Program-made: the position numbers and the translations under genes
From: Planctomycetota bacterium
Lineage (GTDB): Bacteria > Planctomycetota > Phycisphaerae > Phycisphaerales > Phycisphaeraceae
Direction of reading: 5' to 3'
DNA length: 64,000 nt
NCBI GenBank assembly: GCA_021413865.1
Contig: JAIOPN010000015.1
Span: 1-64,000 of the forward strand
The notes under the pieces: model-generated
Told to the model about the DNA's origin: nothing
What the model saw: the letters and a program-made list of their open reading frames with translations, nothing else
Database searches by the model: none
Shown: positions 7,830-16,130 of the stretch, piece after piece
How positions within the stretch are numbered: position 1 is the stretch's first letter
How the letters are laid out: each line of letters opens with the position of its first letter

Positions 7830-9182
7830 CTATTCCTCCCCCGCCTCGCCCGTTTCCGCCGCCTCCGCCGCGTTGTACGCCCGCATCTCGCGCCGGCCCA
7901 TCATCAGGCTCGGGCCCAGCACGCACGGGATCATCAGCAGCGTGCAGCCCAGGTAAAAGATCGGGTACTGGCCCAGTTCAAACGCACCCAGGTTCAGGCG
8001 CACATCCTTGAGCGCCTCGATGATCAGCACCGCCAGCCACCCGCCGACCGCGTAGATGCCCAGGGCTACGAGGTTGAACACCGCGAAATAAGCCGGCCTG
8101 CGGTTGTTGTGCGGGACGGCGGCGTACACCCCCGACGCCTGCGCCACCACCCAGAGCGCATCCCCCACCGCGCCGAAGACCCACGCCGGGATCATCAGCC
8201 ACCACCCGCCCACGGCCGTGGACGTGAAGAGCGCGAAGAAGACGACGTACATGACCGTCGCCATGCGCAGCGTGCGCCGCGGGCCCCAGCGCACCAGCCG
8301 CCGGCCGATCAGCGGCACGAGGATGATCCGGATCACCACCGCCATGACGCTGATGTAGGCGATCACGCGCTTGTCCAGGTGGAGCACCTCGATGTAATAG
8401 ACCTGGTAGTAGTGGATGGAAAAGATGAACGGCAGCGCGGCGATGACGATGCCCACGAGGAACCTGCGGAACGGCCTGTGGCGGAACACACCGGGCATGT
8501 CGGACCAGTCCGCCTGAGCCTCCGCGGCGGTCTGCGGGATCATCGCCGAGCGCATCGGGATGGAGGCCAGGAACCCGAACACCCCGCCCACCGCCAGCAC
8601 CGCCCCCAGCCCGATCACGCTCGTGTGCCCCGGCCGCGAGAGCGCCTCGGCGATGAAGCCGACGGTCAGCGTGGTGAACATGCTCACGGTGCTGAGCAAC
8701 TGCGTCTTGCGCCCCAGGAACCGCCCGCGCAGCGGCGCGGGCACGGTCGAGGCGACCCAGTCGTCGAGCACGGGCTTGCTCAGGTGCAGCGACCCGGCCG
8801 ACAGGAACGCCGCCACCGCCAGCACCGGCAGGTGGTACCCCTGCGGCAGGAAGGGCAGCAGCAGCACCGCCGCGATCATGATCACCGACTCCGCCAGCAT
8901 CAGGGCGAGCACGAAGCTCTTCTTGTCGCGCACCGACTTGTTCAGCGCGATGGCCAGGACCTGCAGGATGCTGGCCGCGTAGAGCAGCGACGAGAAGATG
9001 CCCATCCGATCGCCCGGGACGCCCAGCGCCAGGGCGAAGGTCGTAAACGCCAGCGAGGTCGGCGCGCAGATGACGTCGTACACCGCCCGCAGCGAGGCGT
9101 TGACGTAAAACGCCCCCAGGGCGCTGCGGGTCTGATGCTTGGTCAGCCCCGATCGCGGCGGAGGCAGGGCGGTGCGGCTCAT
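7830..9182 (-). CDS. MFS transporter
   Basis: The 450-residue protein has about twelve hydrophobic segments in two halves. A short basic loop follows the third helix (NKSVRDKK), and a central hydrophilic stretch of about 25 residues (PQTAAEAQADWSDMPG) lies near residue 210. A GRFLGRKTQ loop resembles the MFS cytoplasmic motif. It should be a secondary transporter in the inner membrane; the substrate is unknown. The C-terminus is short and Glu-rich. It is divergent from the dioxygenase-family gene, with about 210 bp between the starts, which must hold both promoters. Confidence 0.85.
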   Translation of the reverse strand: MSRTALPPPRSGLTKHQTRSALGAFYVNASLRAVYDVICAPTSLAFTTFALALGVPGDRMGIFSSLLYAASILQVLAIALNKSVRDKKSFVLALMLAESVIMIAAVLLLPFLPQGYHLPVLAVAAFLSAGSLHLSKPVLDDWVASTVPAPLRGRFLGRKTQLLSTVSMFTTLTVGFIAEALSRPGHTSVIGLGAVLAVGGVFGFLASIPMRSAMIPQTAAEAQADWSDMPGVFRHRPFRRFLVGIVIAALPFIFSIHYYQVYYIEVLHLDKRVIAYISVMAVVIRIILVPLIGRRLVRWGPRRTLRMATVMYVVFFALFTSTAVGGWWLMIPAWVFGAVGDALWVVAQASGVYAAVPHNNRRPAYFAVFNLVALGIYAVGGWLAVLIIEALKDVRLNLGAFELGQYPIFYLGCTLLMIPCVLGPSLMMGRREMRAYNAAEAAETGEAGEE

Positions 9183-9396
9183 GGCGTGGGTTCGACCAAA
9201 ACGGCGGAGGGGGATGGTAACACAGCCTTATCTAAAGGGGTTTGACTGACCTGTCCGGGTGCCACACTGCATCCCGGAGAGTGCGGTGTGTCTGTAGCGG
9301 CGGGTAAGGATTGACGCGACCCCACACCAACATCATGCTGTGATACGCGTGGATGCTGTACACGCAACCCACCCGCCTCCACAGGAGTCTCCCGAG

Positions 9397-10239
9397 ATGA
9401 CATGGGCGATCGACCGCAAGCTGCACTGGACCGACCACTACGTTGAATACGGTTTCGCCGTCATCAAAAACGTCGTCGGCGACGACTTCATCAAACCCGC
9501 CATGGAGGAGGTCCGCCGCATCCTGGGCGTGGGCGACCAGCGGCCGCAGGAGTGGGTCCACAAGCCCATCCACATGGGCACCGACGGCAAGAACATGCCC
9601 TTCCTCGCCACCGTGTACGACCAGCCCCGCGTGCGCGAGGCGATCAAGACCATGTTCGGCGGGGACGAGGCGCACATCAGCCCGACCCGCGCGTTCCAAC
9701 TCTTCGTCACCCCCTACGAAGCCGACAAGCCCGCCAAGCTCGCGGACAGCGGCCACCTCGACTTCGTGCACTGCCCGATCCCGTTCATCGGCAGCGGGAC
9801 GATGTTCCAGGTCTCGCTCATCGACGCCGAGCCCTTCAGCGGCAACCTCACCATCTACCCCGGCACGCACAAGCTGATCCAGAAACGGCTGCTCGAAGAC
9901 CGCGAGCGGACGTACCCGGAGTTCGAGGAGTTCCTCGGGCTGCTCAAGTGCGAGCCCTACGAGTTCGTCGCCGAGCGCGGCGACATGCTCTTCTTCCACC
10001 ACCTGGTCGGCCACAACGGCAACCACGGCCACGCCGCCGGCCGCACCCCGCGCGTCGTCATCCACGGCCAGGCGCAGCTCGACATCTGGCCCCGCGAGGT
10101 GGACCCGGTGAACCCGAAATTCGGCCCGTGGGAACGCAGCCACGCGACGCACGGGAAATACCGCTCGCCGTGGGACGAGTATGAATGGGTGATGGAGCAC
10201 AAGGCGAAGAAGAAGGCGGCGGCGAAGGCGACGACGTGA
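9397..10239 (+). CDS. phytanoyl-CoA dioxygenase family protein
   Basis: From ATG 9397 (preceded by AGGAG at good spacing) the product is 280 residues. It carries the Fe(II)/2-oxoglutarate oxygenase signature: HLDF (His-X-Asp) around residue 120, the distal His in a FHHLVGHNGNHGH segment, and an Arg in TPRVVIHGQ that would bind 2-oxoglutarate. The double-stranded beta-helix fold fits the length. These enzymes hydroxylate small molecules or lipids; the substrate cannot be read from sequence. The upstream in-frame ATG at 9340 is rejected because it lacks a ribosome site. Confidence 0.88.
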   Translation: MTWAIDRKLHWTDHYVEYGFAVIKNVVGDDFIKPAMEEVRRILGVGDQRPQEWVHKPIHMGTDGKNMPFLATVYDQPRVREAIKTMFGGDEAHISPTRAFQLFVTPYEADKPAKLADSGHLDFVHCPIPFIGSGTMFQVSLIDAEPFSGNLTIYPGTHKLIQKRLLEDRERTYPEFEEFLGLLKCEPYEFVAERGDMLFFHHLVGHNGNHGHAAGRTPRVVIHGQAQLDIWPREVDPVNPKFGPWERSHATHGKYRSPWDEYEWVMEHKAKKKAAAKATT

Positions 10240-10282
10240 CTCTGTGGATACCTTGGTTATATCGCGGGTGGGAAGACCATCT

Positions 10283-10729
10283 ATGCGTGCAATTTTGTTG
10301 AGCCTCGTGACGGTCTGCGCTTTGCTCGGTTGCGACGATCCCTGGGCGTTCGGGCCGGGCGTTGCGGACTTCTCGGCTCCGCTACCACACGGGTACTTCA
10401 TTCACCGCACTTCAGCGCACGAGATCATGGTCGCACCCGAGGGTTGGAATGATTCCATACCAACTATCCCGACTGAAGTCGTTGAACTAGATCACGACGA
10501 TACGTTTGTCATCGCAAAACAGCAGCACCTCCGCCGGCGAAGCCCGAATAATCCAAAGGACACATTAAAAGAGCCGGACCCCGGCGTTTTTAGTTACTGG
10601 ATTCTGAACCTTCCTATGCCGCAGGTATGGGGGCCTCTTACGCTCGATGAGTTTGAGAAGAAGTGCGCCGAGCTCGGCGTTGCCCCCGGGTTGAAATTGC
10701 ACGACGTGTACGACTATCGGCCTAAATGA
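10283..10729 (+). CDS. putative lipoprotein, DUF3997-like
   Basis: From ATG 10283 the product is 148 residues. It starts with a short lipoprotein signal peptide, RAILLSLVTVCALLGC, with Cys at the lipobox LLGC. The remainder includes GYFIHRTSAHEIMV and FVIAKQQH, which resemble DUF3997 proteins of unknown function; the family call is from memory. It is probably anchored in a membrane outside the cytoplasm. The earlier in-frame start at 10244 would bury the signal peptide. Base composition is lower in GC than the surrounding genes. Confidence 0.7.
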   Translation: MRAILLSLVTVCALLGCDDPWAFGPGVADFSAPLPHGYFIHRTSAHEIMVAPEGWNDSIPTIPTEVVELDHDDTFVIAKQQHLRRRSPNNPKDTLKEPDPGVFSYWILNLPMPQVWGPLTLDEFEKKCAELGVAPGLKLHDVYDYRPK

Positions 10730-10792
10730 TAGGGTGCGATCCACAGCGCCATCCGCACACAAGAGAGGCCACGCAATTCAAGGTGATGCATC

Positions 10793-11140
10793 ATGCCACA
10801 CTACGGAATCAAATTATTATTTCAATATCGCGTGGCGATCAACGGCCGTTCCGGCAAACGGAGGACCTGCGAAGAGCGCACCTTGAACCTGCAGGCGCGC
10901 TCGGCGCGTGAAGCTCTCGGCAAAGCGAAAAAACGCGGCAAAGCCGCCGAGTTCAAACACCCCAACAGCGAGAGAGGCACGATCTTCTTCGAGTTCGTCG
11001 GCATCGTTGACCTGCTCAAGCTCGGCGCGGAAACCGACCCAGATGAGGTCTGGTACGAAATCCACGATCGGCTTGAACCCATGGAGCGGCGCAATCGGAT
11101 CGTGCCAAACGACAGATCGCTATTGGCCCTCGCCGAATAA
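10793..11140 (+). CDS. DUF4288-like small protein
   Basis: The product is 115 residues: MPHYGIKLLFQYR, then a basic segment with KAKKRGKAAEF and an aromatic/acidic TIFFEFVGIVDLLKL and DEVWYEIHDRL. This order (short N-terminal strand, basic helix, FVG-D-L strand, W/Y-rich end) resembles DUF4288 proteins of unknown function. It has no signal peptide. It is a separate small gene between a lipoprotein and an ankyrin gene, in a stretch of modest GC. Confidence 0.65.
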   Translation: MPHYGIKLLFQYRVAINGRSGKRRTCEERTLNLQARSAREALGKAKKRGKAAEFKHPNSERGTIFFEFVGIVDLLKLGAETDPDEVWYEIHDRLEPMERRNRIVPNDRSLLALAE

Positions 11141-11201
11141 CGTTCGCCGCCCGACAGAATGTTCCGGCGGGCAGCCAAGTGGCCTAAGATTTAGATGACA
11201 T

Positions 11202-11561
11202 ATGCCGCCGCAAAAACCAGATACAGCCGGGCAACTTATACGGGCCGTGCTCGATGAACGCCTCGACGACATCCGCCGTCTCATCGCGGCAGGGGAGGAT
11301 GTCAACCAGACGTACGAGAGCGGGGAAACGCTCCTCACCTGGGCGGCTTCAGATAATAAATTGCGCGGCGCAAAACTTCTCGTGGAGCTTGGTGCCGATA
11401 TCAACCAGACGATGGACGACGGGATGACCGCGCTCGACGTCGCGGTATGCTCGTCCTCACCCGAGTTCCGCGCGTGGCTGAAATCCATCGGCGGAATCCG
11501 GGGCTGGACTTTTGACGAGTGGCCGTGGCCACCGCCTCCCGAACACAAGGGCTATCGCTAA
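11202..11561 (+). CDS. ankyrin-repeat protein
   Basis: The 119-residue product has two to three ankyrin repeats: LDDIRRLIAAGEDVNQTYES, then GETLLTWAASDNKLRGAKLL and LGADINQTMDDGMTALDVAV. These mediate protein-protein binding. It has no signal peptide, so it is probably cytoplasmic. A short Trp/Pro-rich tail ends the protein. In this position, small ankyrin and DUF proteins often form accessory or immunity-type clusters, but nothing here proves that. Confidence 0.8.
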   Translation: MPPQKPDTAGQLIRAVLDERLDDIRRLIAAGEDVNQTYESGETLLTWAASDNKLRGAKLLVELGADINQTMDDGMTALDVAVCSSSPEFRAWLKSIGGIRGWTFDEWPWPPPPEHKGYR

Positions 11562-11709
11562 ATCAGATCACACATCCATCGCCCGCTTTTTTTTGAACCC
11601 TCTTCCAGCCCCCCGCGTACACCCATCATCAGACCCGCACGCTTCATCGGCGCCGCGTCCGGGTCGCGTATTTACCCCCTCACACGGCGTCGGTGCAAGG
11701 GGCTGTCCC

Positions 11710-12501
11710 ATGTCGATGGACGCTGCGCGGTGGCTGTCGCATTTCCGTCACAACCGTGAGAACCGAAGCGAGCCCGAGTGGACCGCGCCGGTCACATTGC
11801 CCGCCAAGGTCGTCCGGCCGCTCATCAAGTCGCTCGAGCAATTCCAGCTCGGCGACGGCGGCGGGCCGGCGTCACTCATCGCGCACAACGCCGAGAGCTT
11901 CCGCGGCCGGGACGCCGACACGCGCGAGCTGGTCGACCTCTGGTTCGCCGAGGAAAAGGAGCACTCCCGCCTGCTGCTGGGCGCGGTGAACCGGTTCGGC
12001 GGCGCGCCCATCAAGGGGCACTGGAGCTTCACCGCCTTCTGCCTCACCCGGCAGTGGTTCGGCGTCCGCTTCGAGCTGACGGTCCTCCTGCTCACCGAGA
12101 TTTCCAGCACGGGCTACTACCGCCTGATGCGCCGCCACGCCGACGACGGGCCGCTGCGCGAAATGTGCCGGCTGATCCTGCGCGACGAGGCGGGCCACAT
12201 CACGTTCCACTGCGACCGCCAGGCGCGGAGCGGCAAGCGCTACGGCCGGCGGTGGGAATTGCAGTTCCGCATCCTGGGCCTGATCGCCGCCACCGTGCTC
12301 TGGGTCAACCACCGCGCTGCGATCCGCGCCCTGGGCGGGACCGACGCGGAGTTCTACGGCGAGGTGTGGCGCGAGCTGTCACGCTATGTCCGACGACTCG
12401 GCAAGGACGCCCCCGGCGGCTTGGTCGAACGCTGGAAGGCGGCCCGGGCACGCCTGCGCCCGGCGCGGGCTGCGATGACGGAGCCGACGCGGATCGTGTG
12501 A
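11710..12501 (+). CDS. ferritin-like diiron protein
   Basis: The chosen ATG at 11710 gives 263 residues. Four-helix-bundle metal motifs are visible: an early helix with ESFRGRD, EEKEH (Glu-x-x-His), a Glu in LTVLLLTEISSTGYYRL, and DEAGHITFH (Asp-Glu-x-x-His). This is the ferritin-like diiron pattern. It ends with a helical segment and a basic tail rich in Arg and Ala. Function is unknown; oxidase or metal-handling roles are possible. It lies 37 bp upstream of amrS on the same strand and is likely cotranscribed with the AmrS-MEMO pair. Confidence 0.72.
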   Translation: MSMDAARWLSHFRHNRENRSEPEWTAPVTLPAKVVRPLIKSLEQFQLGDGGGPASLIAHNAESFRGRDADTRELVDLWFAEEKEHSRLLLGAVNRFGGAPIKGHWSFTAFCLTRQWFGVRFELTVLLLTEISSTGYYRLMRRHADDGPLREMCRLILRDEAGHITFHCDRQARSGKRYGRRWELQFRILGLIAATVLWVNHRAAIRALGGTDAEFYGEVWRELSRYVRRLGKDAPGGLVERWKAARARLRPARAAMTEPTRIV

Positions 12502-12538
12502 ACGGCGGTTGGTATTTCCGCACCATCCCACGGCTAAA

Positions 12539-13657
12539 ATGAACCACGGTGGGATTCTCTCCCGCCTCAGAGGATCGGCCGTGGGCGCGAACGACACACG
12601 ATGGTGGCACACCGACCCGACCAACGGGAAGGTGGTCTGCACACTCTGCCCGCGGGAGTGTCACATCCCCGAGGGGTCGCGGGGGTTTTGTTTTGTGCGG
12701 GCCAACGAGGGCGGGAGGCTCGTGCTCACCACCTACGGGCGGAGCTCGGGGTTCTGCATCGATCCGATCGAGAAGAAGCCGCTCAACCATTTTCTCCCGG
12801 GCACGCCGGTGCTTTCGTTCGGCACGGCCGGGTGCAACCTGGGGTGCAAGTTTTGTCAGAACTGGGACATCTCCAAGAGCCGTGAGATGGACAGCCTCGC
12901 GGCGGAGGCGACGCCCGAGGCGATCATCGGGGCGGCGTTGAAGAGCGGGTGCCGGAGCGTGGCGTTCACATACAACGACCCGACGATCTGGGCGGAGTAC
13001 GCGATCGACATCGCGCGGGTGGCGCGGCGGGAGGGCGTTAAGACCGTGGCCGTGACGGCGGGGTACATCTCGCCCGGGGCGCGGGAGGAGTTCTATCAAT
13101 GGATGGACGCGGCGAACGTGGACCTCAAGGGGTTCACCGAGACTTTCTACCGCAAGCTCTGCCAGGGGCAGCTCGCGCCGGTGCTGGACACGCTGAAATA
13201 CCTCAAGCACGAGACGAACGTCTGGTTCGAGATCACCAACCTGATGATCCCGGGAGAAAACGACTCACCCGAGGAGACGGAGGCGATGTGCGGCTGGATC
13301 GTGGAGAACCTCGGGCCGGACGTGCCGGTGCACTTCACGGCGTTCCACCCGGACTTCAAGATGATGGACATCCCACGCACGCCCGAGGAAACGCTGCTGC
13401 GGGCGCGACAGCAGGCGATCGACGCGGGCATCCGTTATGCGTACGTCGGCAACGTGCACCACGACGGCGGGCAGAACACGGTGTGCCCCTCGTGCGGCAC
13501 ATTGCTCATCGAGCGCGACTGGTACGAGTTGGGCGCGTACAACATGAGCGGGAACTGGTGCGGGAAATGCGGGACGCCGATCCCAGGCGTGTTCGAGCCC
13601 GGACGGCCGGGCGCGTGGGGGAATAAGCGGATGCCGCTGAGGATCATCCAGCCATGA
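12539..13657 (+). CDS. amrS: AmmeMemoRadiSam system radical SAM enzyme (AmrS)
   Basis: From ATG 12539 the protein has 372 residues. The radical-SAM cluster CxxxCxxC is at C99, C103 and C106. Four more cysteines precede it (C34, C37, C41, C51), and a C-terminal zinc-ribbon-like region carries CPSC and CGKC pairs. The order and length match AmrS, the radical-SAM member of the AMMECR1/MEMO/AmrS trio, whose exact chemistry is not settled. Its stop overlaps the next start (ATGA), so it is translationally coupled to the MEMO-like gene. Confidence 0.9.
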   Translation: MNHGGILSRLRGSAVGANDTRWWHTDPTNGKVVCTLCPRECHIPEGSRGFCFVRANEGGRLVLTTYGRSSGFCIDPIEKKPLNHFLPGTPVLSFGTAGCNLGCKFCQNWDISKSREMDSLAAEATPEAIIGAALKSGCRSVAFTYNDPTIWAEYAIDIARVARREGVKTVAVTAGYISPGAREEFYQWMDAANVDLKGFTETFYRKLCQGQLAPVLDTLKYLKHETNVWFEITNLMIPGENDSPEETEAMCGWIVENLGPDVPVHFTAFHPDFKMMDIPRTPEETLLRARQQAIDAGIRYAYVGNVHHDGGQNTVCPSCGTLLIERDWYELGAYNMSGNWCGKCGTPIPGVFEPGRPGAWGNKRMPLRIIQP

Positions 13658-14499
13658 ACCCGACGAACGCCGCACATCTCGGCTCGGCGGTGCGCCGAGC
13701 GGCGCTGGCGGGGAAGTTCTATCCCGGCGAGCCGGGGCCGATGTACCACGAGGTGAAGCGCTACCTCGCGGCGGGCGGCGCGGTACAGCCGAAGGCGTAC
13801 CGCGCAGTCATGCTCCCGCACGCCGGGTGGAAGTATTGCGGCGAGACGCTCGGCAAGACCCTGGCTCGCGTCGCCGTGCCCGACACGGTCATCATCATCG
13901 GACCGAAACATACGCCCTACGGCGCGAACTGGTCCGTCGCCCCGCACGAGCAATGGGAGATCCCCGGCGGGGTCGTGCCTATAGGGACCGACGTCGTGCA
14001 CCGGCTCACGGGGCTCGTCCCGGACCTGCGCTGCGAGCCGGACGCACACGTGGTCGAACATGGGTCGGAGGTGCTGCTGCCGTTCATCCATCGGATCAAC
14101 CCGCACGCGCGGGTGGTGCCGATCGTGATGGGCGAGACGTATTTTGAGGCGACGCACTACCTCGCCGATGCACTGGCGACGGTGATCGCCGAATCACCCA
14201 CGCCGATCCTGCTGGTGATCTCCTCGGACATGAACCACTTCGCCGCCGAGCCGGAGAACCGCAGGCTGGACCAGATGGCGATCGAGGCGATGTGCAGCGG
14301 CGACCCGGCCCGGTTGCACCGGACGTGCGAACAGAACCGCATCAGCATGTGCGGCGTGATCCCGGCGGTGACGGTGATGCAGTCGCTGCAGGCGGCGACG
14401 CCCGTGCTCCGGCCGGAGTTGGTGGACTACTCGAACAGCGCGGCGGCGTCGGGCGATGCGTCGCGCGTGGTGGGTTACGCGGGGGTGGTGATCGCGTGA
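13654..14499 (+). CDS. amrB: AmmeMemoRadiSam system protein B (MEMO1 family)
   Basis: The 281-residue protein has the MEMO family layout. GKFYPGEPG is near the start, then LPHAGWKYCGET, IIGPKHTPYG, EHGSEVLLPFI, VISSDMNHF and a C-terminal CGVIPAVTVMQ. The His residues in PHAGW, KHTPYG, EHGSE and MNHF form the putative metal site. It is homologous to extradiol dioxygenases; human MEMO1 is the best-known relative. It overlaps amrS by 4 bp. The AMMECR1 partner (protein A) is not in this window. Confidence 0.92.
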   Translation: MNPTNAAHLGSAVRRAALAGKFYPGEPGPMYHEVKRYLAAGGAVQPKAYRAVMLPHAGWKYCGETLGKTLARVAVPDTVIIIGPKHTPYGANWSVAPHEQWEIPGGVVPIGTDVVHRLTGLVPDLRCEPDAHVVEHGSEVLLPFIHRINPHARVVPIVMGETYFEATHYLADALATVIAESPTPILLVISSDMNHFAAEPENRRLDQMAIEAMCSGDPARLHRTCEQNRISMCGVIPAVTVMQSLQAATPVLRPELVDYSNSAAASGDASRVVGYAGVVIA

Positions 14500-14566
14500 G
14501 GCTTGCGGGGATCGTCCCGTTGGGGGATGATGTCGCCCCCACAATTTTCAGGCGAGGAAACCGGAC

Positions 14567-15037
14567 ATGCAGACCACGCTCATCATCCTCAAGCCCGACG
14601 CGGTGCAGCGCGGCCTCATGGGCCGGATCGTCTCCCGCTTCGAGGAAAAAGGCCTCCAGATCGTCGGCGTCAAGCTGATGGTCATCAGCCAGGAGCTGGC
14701 GGCCAAGCACTACGAGGCGCACAAGGAAAAGAAGTTCTACGCGGGCCTGGTGAAGTTCATGACCAGTGCGCCGGTGCTCGTGCTCGCCCTGCGCGGCAAC
14801 AACGCCATCGAGATTTCGCGCAACATGATGGGCGCCACATTCGGCTCCAAGGCCGCCCCGGGCACCATCCGCGGCGACTTCGGCGTCTCCAACTCCTTCA
14901 ACCTCATCCACGGCTCGGACAGCCCCGAGGCCGCGACGCGTGAGATCGGCCTTTTCTTCAACAAGGGCGAGGTCATCGAACACACCCGCGCGATCGACGC
15001 CTGGGTGTACGACATGTCCGGCGGCAAGGCGGAGTAA
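14567..15037 (+). CDS. ndk: nucleoside diphosphate kinase
   Basis: The 156-residue protein transfers phosphate from NTPs to NDPs through a phospho-histidine. The active-site motif NLIHGSDS places the His at residue 115. TLIILKPDAVQRG at the N-terminus and the GSDSPEAATREIGLFF end are typical. It is somewhat longer than the 140-150 residues usual for the family, because of a short extra C-terminal tail. It has its own GAGGAAA ribosome site and is followed by a strong terminator, so it closes the plus-strand operon beginning at the ferritin-like gene or is transcribed alone. Confidence 0.97.
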   Translation: MQTTLIILKPDAVQRGLMGRIVSRFEEKGLQIVGVKLMVISQELAAKHYEAHKEKKFYAGLVKFMTSAPVLVLALRGNNAIEISRNMMGATFGSKAAPGTIRGDFGVSNSFNLIHGSDSPEAATREIGLFFNKGEVIEHTRAIDAWVYDMSGGKAE

Positions 15038-15058
15038 ATCCCCATCCGCACCAAGCCC

Positions 15059-15101
15059 GGGGACGAGTCCGCGAGTCCCCCAAGGTCTTTTTTTTCTTTT
15101 T
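15059..15101 (+). terminator. Rho-independent terminator after ndk
   Basis: GGGGAC (15059-15064) and GTCCCC (15075-15080) form a stem, followed by a long T-rich run (15086-15101). The loop region belongs to a 16-bp dyad, GACGAGTCCGCGAGTC, repeated at 40523-40538 in the other orientation. The convergent PfkB gene ends at the edge of the T-run. Confidence 0.8.
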
Positions 15102-16054
15102 CAAATCCCCGCGAGCTTCGCGGTGAAGGCATAGTCGCGCCCGCCGTTCGCCCCGCCCAGGACGGTGACGCAGCACGCCGCGGCCGCCGCGCCGAGCCGG
15201 CCGGCGTCGTACGGCGACAACCCGCGCAACAAACCCGTGAGCAGGCCGGCGTAGAAGCAATCGCCCGCGCCGGTGGTATCGACCACAGGGCCGGGTGGCT
15301 CGCAGCTCGGCACCTCGATGAACTGACCCGGGCCGGGCGAGAGCAGCACGCCGCGTTTCCCACCGAGCTTCACGCCGAGCAAACCCGGCGCGCCGCAGTC
15401 GCGGTACACGCCGATGATTTTCCGCGGGTCGTCCAGGCCTGTCTGGTGCTTCGCTTCATTGAGCGAGGGAACCCAGACGTCCAGGTGCGGGAGGATTTTG
15501 TCGAGCGGTTTCATGGAGCCGCCGGTGCCCGCGGCGTCGAGGGCGGTTTTGCAGCCGGTCTCGCGGATGCGGTGGAGCACCTCGGGCAGGTCGCGTTCGA
15601 GGTTGGGCATGAGGCTGTAGTAGCCGATGAGCGCCATGCGTGAGCGTGCGAAGAGGTCGAGGCGGTCGAGATACGCCCGCGCGTCGATGAGCTTGGGCGC
15701 GCCGACGCAGTGGTAGAAGCTGCGCTCACCCGTCTCTTCGATAAGGACGACCGTGGTGCTTGTCGCGCCGGAGGCGTGCTCGACGAGGGGCGAATCATCC
15801 ATGCCCTCGGAACGGTAGAGATTGCGGACGACGGGCGCCCAGGCGTCACGGCCGACGTAGCTGAAGACGGAGACCTTCGCGCCCAGGCGCGCCATGGTGA
15901 CGCCCGCGTTGGAGGTGATCCCCCCCGCCGCCAGGAGGATCGGGTCGCACTGGTGCAGCACGCCGCGGCCGATGGGCTTGTCGAGCGGCACGGGCCGGCA
16001 GAGCAGGTCCACCACGCACGAGCCGCAGACGATGCAATCGATGGAGGGAGGCAT
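15101..16054 (-). CDS. PfkB-family carbohydrate kinase
   Basis: From ATG 16054 the product is 317 residues, close to the family norm. It shows the N-terminal PfkB segment GGITSNAGVTMARLG, a central LIEETGERSFYHCVG, and the C-terminal signature VDTTGAGDCFYAGLLTGLL, whose GAGD Asp is the catalytic base. It should phosphorylate a sugar or nucleoside with ATP; ribokinase- and fructokinase-like members look alike, so the substrate is open. Longer upstream starts would run through the terminator of the neighbouring gene and are rejected. Confidence 0.88.
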   Translation of the reverse strand: MPPSIDCIVCGSCVVDLLCRPVPLDKPIGRGVLHQCDPILLAAGGITSNAGVTMARLGAKVSVFSYVGRDAWAPVVRNLYRSEGMDDSPLVEHASGATSTTVVLIEETGERSFYHCVGAPKLIDARAYLDRLDLFARSRMALIGYYSLMPNLERDLPEVLHRIRETGCKTALDAAGTGGSMKPLDKILPHLDVWVPSLNEAKHQTGLDDPRKIIGVYRDCGAPGLLGVKLGGKRGVLLSPGPGQFIEVPSCEPPGPVVDTTGAGDCFYAGLLTGLLRGLSPYDAGRLGAAAAACCVTVLGGANGGRDYAFTAKLAGI

Positions 16055-16076
16055 GGGGGGATTGTACGGGGAGCGG

Positions 16077-16106
16077 AAAGCCCAGGCATGACCATGCCTG
16101 GGCTTT
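16077..16106 (-). terminator. perfect inverted repeat, probable terminator of the pseudopilin operon
   Basis: A perfect 14-bp stem, AAAGCCCAGGCATG and its complement, is separated by only 2 bp. It lies 24 bp past the stop of the 1286-residue pseudopilin gene and 22 bp upstream of the PfkB start. It should end the long minus-strand transcript; there is only a short T-tail on that strand. Confidence 0.65.
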
Positions 16107-16130
16107 GGGCGCGGAACTACATCGAAATCC

